From positions 1 through 27,380 of the forward strand of contig JARKIF010000338.1 of NCBI GenBank assembly GCA_029378245.1: a stretch of DNA of 27,380 nucleotides, in the 5' to 3' direction. Shown in pieces: positions 18,528-27,380 of this stretch (positions within the stretch are counted from its first letter, which is position 1; each line of letters opens with the position of its first letter). This DNA is from Roridomyces roridus. Taxonomy: Eukaryota > Basidiomycota > Agaricomycetes > Agaricales > Mycenaceae. The notes beneath the pieces were generated by a model. It did not search any database. It saw only the letters and a program-made list of their open reading frames with translations, and had not been told where the DNA came from. The position numbers were made by a program, and so were the translations under genes.

Positions 18528-21500
18528 ATGAAGCGAGCTGCAGACGAACCCGACCTCCAAGTCAAACGCAAGAAAGCGAATCCATTCCCGGCTGACTCGA
18601 CAGCCCTGTTCAAGGACCCAGCGCAGGAGAGACACGCGACGGACCTCCTAAACTGGACGACAGGGGAGTCGGGCTTTATTTCGGGCAAGGTGCAGATGAA
18701 ATGGCCCCCCGTTGGAGGGAAATACAGGATCGTCCTTGAAACCTTCTCACTTTCCGTGGGAGCCAAGCAGTTCGAGGTCCACTTTGCTGGTCGTTGTGCA
18801 GACAAGTTGGCCAACGAGGGCTTCCAGTTCCAAGTGGCACAGCAGCTGCGCCTCTCTCTCCGAGGCGCTGATTGCAAAGCCAAGCAGCCAAGCTCTACTC
18901 CAGGGTCGAAATTGCCCATCACTTTGTGCTACGACGATGGGGTTGCTCTGGAGGTGTCTCCCAACGGCAGCAAGATTGACACGTGGTTTGGCAAGTTTTT
19001 CTTTTCTTTGGTTTGCTTTCACATTGAACTAATGCCCCAGTAGTTGAATCGGGGCCAGAGGTTGCACACCATGAACCGGAGTCAGAGGTAGCTCAACATG
19101 AACCGGACCCGCAGGTCGCACACAAGGAACCGCAGCCAGAGGTCGCACAAGATGATTGGTTCTCGACGCCAAAGGAGACAGCCCCCCCTGCTCTCGTCTT
19201 AGCGGAACCTATCCTTATGGATATTGACGAGGAGTCAGTGTCCGCTCCTGCGGTCAGAACCCTGAAGGAGCCTTCCCTTCCACTTCAACCCACAGTCGCT
19301 GCGATTTCATCCGTATCCGCGCCTGCGGCAGTCCCCAAGAACCACGAGTTCAAGCCGTCCGGTGTGTCATCGAAGGACTTTGAAAGACGCATCCCTCTTT
19401 CCTCGATGACAATGCCGCCGCCTCCACCTCCTCCTGCGCCCGCTTCTTCCTCTTCGTCACGCCCTCCTCTACGTGCAGTGGCTTCCGCAGCCGCTAATAA
19501 CGCGTCTATCTCGGCGCCGCAGGCGAACAGGATTCCAACACCTCCAGCACCTGCGTCCGTGCACAAAGGGAACCCCGTGCTACCTCCTGCGCACGCAAAA
19601 TCGGTGTCGGCTTCAATACTCGGTCGTCCTCTGCAATCGCCTACCTCTATTTCAACGCACACCGGGTACCCGCAGCATGTTCAACATCGGGCTCCACCGC
19701 CTGTGAGCTCAGATGCCCATAGGAATGTCCCCTCGAACGTTGTGGCTTCCCCTCCAGTAACCGAAAATCTATCCAAAAAGCAGCGGAAACGGAGAGAGAA
19801 GAACCTGAAACGGAGGGAGGAAAAGAATCAAAAGAAGGCTTCCGCTGCTCTCGCCATGCCTGCTCAAACATCCGGATTGACCATAGCCTCTTCGGGTGAC
19901 TCTGGTTCTCCTATGGCGTTCAACGAGTCCATCTCGGCTCCGGTTCCTTTGGTCGCACCAGTATCCTTGGCCGAGACCAAGATCCTTCTTCCTGTTTCAG
20001 CGCCGCCTGCAGTTATCCAGACCAGTCACCTCCCGTCTCCCCCTCCAGAAGAAACGGTGAATACGCCCCATCCAGTGAGAATTCACTCATCTCGTTCATC
20101 CGTCTTTGCTGAACTAGACTCAGATTCCGAAACAATACTCTTCAATCGTGGACTTCAAAAAGGCACAGAAGTCCACTATCCACAATGTTATCGGGGTCGT
20201 CACCTCCTTCTACTCGAAACAGACGAACAACGGAAGTTGGTTGGCATCTTAACCGTCCATCTTCTTTCTCTCTGAGCCCTTTTCAGACTGGTCGAGTGTT
20301 GTGCGAATCGTGGACCGGACATCCTATCCAGATTACCTCAGTGTCAATTGCTTCAATGCAGATAAGAGAGAGTTGCCGGTCGCCAAGGCAGGAGACATTA
20401 TCGCTCTCATTGGAATCAAGGTTAGATCAAGGATTCTCGGCTCGAACTTGAATTGATGAATCCCATAGCCCTCAACCTGGAATGGTGGAATCAATGGGGT
20501 CGGATTCCACGATCATTTGCGATGGGCTGTTTACCGTGACCATGCGGCTGTGGATATGGAGGACGTCACTTCCTTCTCGCTATACGATCTGGTAGATCCG
20601 GATGAATTGGCTTATTGCGCGCATCTGGAGGGCTGGTGGCGTGGCATGCAACAAAGCAAGACAGAAGCGGCGGGCACTGTTTATCAAATCGAGGCAGCCT
20701 CACACTCGGTTAACCGCGGGCGCCAACATTTGCTACTAGCTGAAGTCCCCTACGATACTTACTTCGACTGCACAGTGGAGGTAAGTAGCTCAAATGAGGG
20801 GCGTTGCATATTTTGATTCTTTACCTACCAGGTTTATTCCGGGCACCCATGCGACCGCCCCTACAGCATCTATGTCACCGACTACAAGACTATTCCTGGA
20901 GCAAAAGTATTCCAAAAGGGCTGGTGTCCGCCGGGTCTGAGCGAATCGATGCTTCGCATCGAGATGTGGGAACAGGCAGGTCTGAAAGGGCCAAATATGC
21001 TACCCGGAGAGTTTTACTCGCTCCGCAATGTACGCATGTTGAGTTACGACGGGCACCCGCAGGGTAAATTGGTAGAGCCCAAAATCGAGAAATTGGATAT
21101 CGCCAAGATAGAAGAGTACCCTCATCTCAAGGCGTTGTTGGAGTGTGTTTCTTTCCTTCCTATGTCGCTTCTGGAGCTGACTCGTTCCACAGGAGAAAAA
21201 ATCATATGGCGATTTAGAGGCAGACGAGGAGCTGAAGCTCATTGCGCAGTGCAAGGACAAAGATTACTTGACGTGTGTGGTAGAGGTAGGTGTCTGAAGC
21301 CTCCGGGCCTTTTGTGATAATTGACGCGAGCGCAGCTTCTGCACGTGGATCCTCTGGCAGGGACTATCTACATCACGGATTACACCCAACACACTAGCAT
21401 GCCACCGATTCAGAGGCCATGGGCTCGCGGCCTGGACGGTTACGTTCTCAAAGTCATGATCGAACGAGAGCATACCAATGAGTTACCAAGTCTCGAAGCT

Positions 21501-22393
21501 GGCCGCCACTATCGTCTCAAGAGCCTGCGCTTGGAGAACAGTATCACTGCTCGGGAATTCAGGGGCAGGCTTGGCGGTTCAGGACGAATCGACCTGGTCA
21601 ACCCCAGATCTAGTCTTTTAGAGGAATGGAAGCAAGGCCTGATCCAGTACGGTTTCATAATCTCTTTGCCTCAAGGGAAATAACTGGTTCGCAGGCGCAA
21701 AATAGAATTGAAACACATTGCCGAACCGCAACCTCAGGTCACTGTGGCAGAAGAACCGTCGAAAGCGACTTTGCAGCTCGCAGCGTGTGCTCCGCCCTCA
21801 AATGACGGTCGCACTTTCAGCTCCATAAGTCAAGTTCGGTCCAACGATTGTCCGTCCAAGTTTGTCGTCTGTGCGCGGGTGATCGATTTCTTTCCGCCAC
21901 ACCTGTCTCAATTCGTTCATACCCGTTTGTCGTAAATGTGGCCATTGGTGAGTGTCCGATATGCGCGCCAAGACTGTATGACTGATTTTCACAGTATATC
22001 GGACAACAATTCGTCGTGCATCCGATGCAACGATGTGGAAGACAACGACGTCCGCTTTGTATCTATCTTCCGCATCCTCATCGACGACGGCAAAGATAAG
22101 CTCGAGGTTTCCATTTCTGGCGACGTGAGTGTTAGGGTCTCTTGCTATCATCTTTCTCAACACATGTCTAGGTTCCTCTGCTCGAAGGATTTGGGGCGGC
22201 TAAACTGGACGAGGAAGGAACCCGTCGCTTCTCGGAGCGGATGAAGCCGCTGATAGGGCCCTTACTCGATGCGAATGGCCTGTCGAGAAACTTGGAGGAG
22301 TCGACGGAACCTTCCAGTCCGATGACCTTCATGGTGGACAGCTGGAAGGGGAGCAGCGGTATGGCATATGGTCTCCTGGGCTACGAGTCTTGA
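18528..22393 (+). CDS. pot1: POT1 telomere end-binding protein (one apparent frameshift)
   Basis: Eleven exons give about 1,120 residues, long for POT1. Residues 1-155 form an N-terminal OB-like domain. A Pro/Ala/Ser-rich linker (19044-20056) follows, with repeated VAxxEP units and a Lys/Arg-rich block (KKQRKRREKNLKRREEKNQK). The telomere-binding OB folds come next: STIHNVIGVVTSFYSKQTN, RIVDRTSYPDYLSVNCF, YSIYVTDYKTIPGAKVF, MLPGEFYSLRNVRML, KIEKLDIAKIEEYPHLKALL. A zinc-knuckle domain (CRKCGHW, then CIRCND) closes the protein, ending MAYGLLGYES. POT1 caps single-stranded telomere DNA. Intron 1 (18991-19043) is GC-AG (donor GCAAGT) with a CAGTAG tandem acceptor. The intron after 21146 needs a weak donor, GTTTCT. 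Exon 9 (21695-21947) holds one base too many between the OB-like text VIDFFPPHLSQF and the knuckle, giving a stop at 21934-21936. Confidence 0.87.
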
Positions 22394-22469
22394 CATTTCC
22401 CGATTGAGAGCAAAGTGTAGTTTATTTGTTAATGTTATGAAGCTTGATCCGATGATGCTCGTCCCTCGC

Positions 22470-25400
22470 CTACGAGTACACGATCTCCACTGCCCCGCTG
22501 TTCAGCCATGCATCCAGCGCTTTCATGTCATCATCTTGCTCGTCTACCATCTCCATCTCCACATCCTGCATCCCCTTCCCACCCGCCGGCGCTGGTGCAA
22601 CCACTGGAGACTTGAATACCGACCGAGGAGTCGATATATCGCTGGTTGCCTTGGAATCATCGGAAACAGTAAGTGCCGGCGTGGTTGGTAAGATCTCGCA
22701 GTCCAGCGTAAAGTCCTCATCGTCAAATCCGGTATCAGACTCAAGATCTGCGTATCCTGCGTCTGACATCTCGGAATCTCCCGCGAACAACTCGCTCTTT
22801 CCAGCGTACTGAGTTCCGATCTAGAGCGCATGAGAAGGTACAATAGAATGAATACCGTGCCAACCTTGTTGTGATCCTGACGCCTTGCCGGGGAAGAAGA
22901 AAACACATGGTCGAATCGAGAGCGTTTTGGAGGCGGAGAGATAACTTCACAGCTTGGGCTGCGTTTCCGAGAAGGAAGTGGTGTCGATGGGGCAGGTTTG
23001 TGAAAGCCCTTGTCGATTGGAGCAGCAATGCCGAGATTAGAAGGTGCTTGGCGGATGAGGGAGTCTAATTCAGAGTCGGAGTAGTTGGTTTCTGGGGATG
23101 ACTCTCGGTTCTTTGGAGTGTATTTCGCCGCCTTGAGAAGCTCCCGAGGCTCCGGGAGGTCATCATCATCATCCTTCAGGTCAGGGACAGTATATGAGAC
23201 AGTGGGCTCTTTGTGATCCAACTCGGTCAGCTCGACGCTGAAATCAAGGACAGGTCGTGGTTTGCGCGGCGGGTTCTTCGAGGCGTCAAGTTTCAAGCGG
23301 CCGCCTTCGGGGACCTTGAGGCTAACATTAGTACGTTTGTTCAACGCCTCTAGATTCTCCATCGTAGAATCGGGTCGTTTCTGTTTGGTTTTCTTCGTGG
23401 GGTGTGGGGAAGAGACCGGAGACATGATATTAGTAGCTTCCGACGGTCCTGCATGCTTTTTCGACTGCTTTGGAGGAGCAGGCAATCCATCGCGACAACT
23501 GCAACTCGGCTCAGAATGGTATCCGCAATGTATGCCTAGGGCACGTACCACATATGACGACACTTTGTCTTGTCTTTGCAGGAGTGGTTGCAGCTGAGGT
23601 TGGTAAGATGCGCCAGCTATAGGAGATATCAGGATCAGCCAACCTATAATGTCCGTTTGGCAGCTTCCTTGGTCTCGGCGATGGCTTGTGCAAGTCTTCT
23701 CCGGCCGCCGCTTTAACAGAGTGCGGCTTTTGTACCTTCTTCCCTGCTGACCATGTCACATCTTCCCCATCGATTCAGTTTCCTGCACCGACCTTGTGGC
23801 TTTGTCAAATCTCGCACTGGTACCGCCGGCAACTCCTCTGGAATTTCATCACCGTGTTCATCGACGACCCCCATGTTCTTCCAGAAATCGGGATCATCTT
23901 CTAGACCCTTCAAGTCAAGATCCTGGCAGACGAGTTGAAACACAAATAGAAGCAAACAAGAAGTGCTCACAATCGTTGTCGGAGGACGAGTCACGCGAGT
24001 TGGATATTCTTTGTAGGGAATTGCAGGTTTATAAGTTTCGGTGACCGTCACGCCAGCAATGGATTCCTAACTGAAGGTCAGACATCGGTGACTTGGAGCG
24101 CTGGTTTCGTGCTCACAGAAGTAATGTAAACCACCACCGATTGGCTTGGTTTGGTCAGCTCGGCTGTTATTTCGAAAGTCTTATCCTCCTTGAGTGCTTT
24201 AGTACTGCTCCAACGGGTCAAGGCCCGCATAATCGAGGGGAAAAGATTGCGCACGGAATACGTCGGAAATCGATCATTTCCATGTCAGAGGTAAGGGTGA
24301 TTATGGCGGTCATCTGGCTACGAAATTTCCCCTTCTTCGTCTTGGAAGCAGAGGAGACATCGCCAAGAAGGCCGCAAGTGATGGAAAGGTCGACTTGCAC
24401 TGGATCTTTACCTCCATTCGACAGCACCTCTACTTGCTTAATGGAAAGGCGATATTGTGGCAAGTCGTTCGCTGAGGCAAGAACTTCGTGACCAAACGGA
24501 GGTCGACGGTTCAAAAGCTGACAATGAAGGTCAACTCAGAACGTCTTTACCATTTATTCATTTACCGTTTCGATCCTGTAAGGTTCCTGTTTGCGCAAAA
24601 GGGCGAGAGAGGTGATCCCATTTTCTGCAAGCACTTTGAGGCTGCGAAATTAATTGAGCGCTGGTATTTGGTCAGTGACAGCCCAACATACGATTTTTCT
24701 CCAATGGACTCGATCTGCCTCAAAACCACAGGCCGGTCTTCCCAGGCTTTAGCAGTCAGACAACGAACTCTGAATAGGTACGTCAGAGAGAGTAGCAGAT
24801 CTCAAAAAAAAATTACAGTTCCAGTCCATATTTCAGCTGTGCACCACGTCTGCGCACGATTGCGACTTCAACAATGACTGCGACGCCATGAGCATCCATG
24901 CGAGGCGAGAGGGTTATCGTAATTACTTACCACGTGCGATTCTGGAGACGTGTTTGAATACAGAAAAGGCTTCCAGCGACGGCTGACTATCGGAGCTTTT
25001 GAATTCGGACGAGTTGAGCGGTATGCAACCGAGAACAGCCTAGACGAGTTGATGAGACGGCACTGACGAACTATACTGCAACCAACCTGGATCAAGAGGA
25101 AAACTTTGTCAGAGGTCTTATCCGCTTTCCGGACCTCAAAGCGGATGTCGTTGTGTTTTCGGAGGTTGTTATACACCTGGAAAGGTTTAGTGGCGCTGGG
25201 AGGAAAGGCAAGATCCTCACCGTTTTTTCCGAGCTCCTCAACTTCATGTCCGAAAACCTGGAACGAGTGAGTGAGTTGTGTGTCAGTTAGAGGGGCTTAC
25301 TCCTCGGCGTTGGAAATCATTTCCAGCTATTCGGCAAGTCAGCGTCAGCAGGAGAGTAAGATGGGCAAAACTCACGATATCACGCAGACTCGGCCGCTCC

Positions 25401-27380
25401 GGCAGATTCAGGATTAACCCCATCTACATCAGAGCTTGAGCAACTTCATGGGCTCCACCAGGCTGAATGAGTTACCGTCGACTGCCGAATGTAGAACTTG
25501 CTCATGATATCTCCAAAGTCGGTCGAGTTCAGGGCGCCACTGGTATCTCCCGGTGCCAAGGTGGTAATGAGCTGAGTTTGTCGCAGTTTGTCGACGCTTT
25601 GCATGACCATGTCGTCCACCCTGTCCTGCCAAGACTGATTCTCGCCTTTGCCTAGAGCATAATGCGCAGGGTTCTTTTGTATCCGCTGGAAGAGAAAAGA
25701 ACTGCGCAACCACTCCTTCGCTGACTGAACGCTGGATATAGTGCCGAGGCCGATCTCCGAGTTGAGATGCTCGGACAGATTGGTGTGGAGGGAGCTTTCG
25801 ACGATGGTCTTTCCTTGCGAAAGCTCCCTGTACTTGCTCTCCAGTTCCGTCTCGCACATGATGATAGCAATACCCTCCTTGTCTGAGAACCCACTCAGTT
25901 TTCGTGTGCGACAGGAGCGACAAGTCATTTACCGAATTGAGGCCGGCCCTAAAAAAGAGGAGTTCGGATTCAAAGATCCCCGCAACGAAGCAAAGCAACT
26001 CACCGCTCGTCCAAGCATTTGCATAATATCTAGATCCGAATACTCACACGAGACATTATTTTGGAACGTCTGGACGCCCCGAATGACAACCGTGTGCGCA
26101 GCTAGATTATGTTGAAGGAGGTATTATGTAAATAATGCAGATTACGCACGCAAATTGACTCCAACGGCCAACGTCTGAGCCATGTTTTAGTCCGGTGATT
26201 GAGTAGAAAAGACGACGGACCGAGGTGGCGATGACAACCCTCAAAATGCCTTTGAGAAATAAATCTTCCACAGAGCGACGGTCGTCCATAGTGAGTCCGG
26301 CGTGATGTATTCCGATGCCAAACGGCGCAAACTCTAGCACAACTGTTCGATACAGAGGGTTGTGGCGAGGCCCAGAGTGACGCACCTGCCAGTTTCTTCT
26401 CGTGGAAAATCTGATCGACGCTGCAACCAAATGTGAGAGCGAGTTCAAGTGCGCCAAGAGTGCTCACCGTTTCGGGTGAGACCAGGGCAAAGACTGCTTC
26501 GTGTGTTCCGCCTCTTTGTACTTTTCCATCAGCCTTTCAGCAGCCGTGACCACACCTTAAACCACGTCAGTTCTAGTTCGACAGAAGGGAGAAGTCTACC
26601 TTTTCGGGTGGATACAAATACTAGTATCGGTTTGCCGACGGAATACGTTTGCAACGTTGCGAACAGCTTGAAATTCCTGTCCCACGAGCATGAGAGAGCG
26701 ATCGGTATACGATGGACCTACAGTTTTCCGGCAAATGCAAGTCGTTGTCGTGTCTCTGCCGAGGCACAGCGACGACATGCCTGGTCAGCTTACACGGCGA
26801 AAGTCCTCCCCGAACTAAAACGATGAGGTGAGAATCATAACTTCAAGGGATGAGAAAGACTGACCTGAAACACTGCCGCAGCGCCGTCGCGTCTCTTATT
26901 CGCTATCCAGTGCGCATGTCTTCGATATTAGGGCACCGTAGCGCAGAGACTAGGACAAATCGCACGGATGAACCTCGAGCCTTCATGCGAGAGATCACGA
27001 CTTCAAGTCGTGCTACCCCGAGATTCATTCAAGATGTGGACCTGTTACGACCGTCAGGGCACAGGAGGGAGAGTGTGTAAATTTGCACACCTCGTCAACG
27101 AGAAAGAGCTGTATCTGGGACAAAATCTGGCCATGATTCGACCTGAGACAAAACACGTGATGCGCGAAAAAACAGATGGAGGAAGAAGACAAACCAGTTG
27201 CGCGTCAAACTGTCCCATTTTTCACCCTAAATTGCTCAGAGACGCAATCAGCATGAAATAGAGCCTCACCGTGGTGATGCTGGGAGAGTGAGATGAGTTG
27301 TACTGGACAAATAACGGACGGCGCAGTTCTCACATATTGTGGCATTTTTTGCATCTCCCCACGCACTTGCCAAAATGGAC
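22470..27380 (-). CDS. MER3: Meiotic DNA helicase MER3/HFM1 (N-terminus beyond the window)
   Basis: An Ski2-like SF2 helicase for meiotic crossover formation, in many short exons. From the right edge: GEKWDSLTRNW, the DEVH box in LFLVDEVHILNESRG, GKPILVFVSTRKG, GIGIHHAGLTMDDRRSVEDL, ATSTLAVGVNLPAH and motif VI in IMQMLGRAGRPQF. A winged-helix region and a Sec63 domain follow (KHNDIRFEVRKADKTSDKVF, LRKQEPYRIETLLNRRPPFG). Towards the C-terminus, CNHSCKDKTKCRHMCCRDGL matches the Cys/His finger of fungal Mer3. A long Ser/Pro/acidic tail ends EIVYS. From about 22470 to 26660 every splice join keeps frame. Between about 26740 and 27365 several one- or two-base indels interrupt otherwise recognisable sequence, including helicase motif III. 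The start codon and motif I lie outside the window. The stop is 76 bp from the convergent POT1 stop. Confidence 0.88.

Noticed and set aside
21908..21994. Alternative POT1 intron from a GTCTCA donor that would bypass the frameshift
   Set aside because: It keeps frame, but the donor is poor and it would remove the first pair of zinc-knuckle cysteines, which are clearly present.
24661..24691. A 31-nt intron in the MER3 Sec63 region
   Set aside because: The acceptor 18 bases further on (TTCGCAG) gives a normal 49-nt intron and continues the family sequence LKVLAENGITSL.

Overview
The window looks like nuclear DNA of a basidiomycete fungus, most likely an agaricomycete. Genes are packed 60 to 260 bp apart and cut by many introns of about 45 to 60 nt. 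These introns have GTRNGT-type donors, CTRAY-like branch points and YAG acceptors, and the encoded proteins are fungal housekeeping families. All spliced models below were assembled by hand from reading frame, splice sites and remembered family motifs. No database search was run.

Layout. (1) Positions 1-1538 are one arm of a large inverted repeat whose other arm is 11503-13040. Each arm carries a divergent pair of paralogous genes for small secreted cysteine-rich proteins (called A and B here). The left copy of B is cut by the window edge. (2) 1935-2324 is a small gene of unknown function. (3) 2464-9592 is a 7,129-bp DNA transposon. It has a perfect 9-bp target-site duplication (TTAATCTAT), terminal inverted repeats of about 34 bp and two mirror-image arrays of TTGATCCACCC-like subterminal repeats. 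It holds an intact 11-exon DDE transposase of Mutator-like (MULE) type and a second, convergent gene with a SWIM-like zinc finger. (4) 9723-11384 is prephenate dehydrogenase (TYR1); the transposon landed 121 bp upstream of its start codon. (5) After the right repeat arm comes a run of single-copy genes: methylenetetrahydrofolate reductase (13755-15880), a Rab6/Ypt6 GTPase (16009-16910), TAP42 on the minus strand (17024-18467), telomere protein POT1 (18528-22393), and the meiotic helicase MER3/HFM1 on the minus strand (22470 to beyond the right edge).

How parts relate. TYR1 (tyrosine synthesis) and MTHFR (methyl-folate for methionine) are ordinary metabolic genes, Ypt6 acts in Golgi traffic and TAP42 in TOR/PP2A signalling. 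POT1 and MER3 converge, with 76 bp between their stop codons. I see no functional operon-like link between neighbours. The unusual part is the left 13 kb: a segmental inverted duplication whose roughly 10-kb loop holds TYR1 and an apparently young two-gene transposon.

Caveats. POT1 carries one apparent single-base frameshift at its zinc knuckle. The 5' part of MER3 (about 26740-27365) has a cluster of apparent indels while the rest of that gene reads cleanly. Both could be sequence errors.
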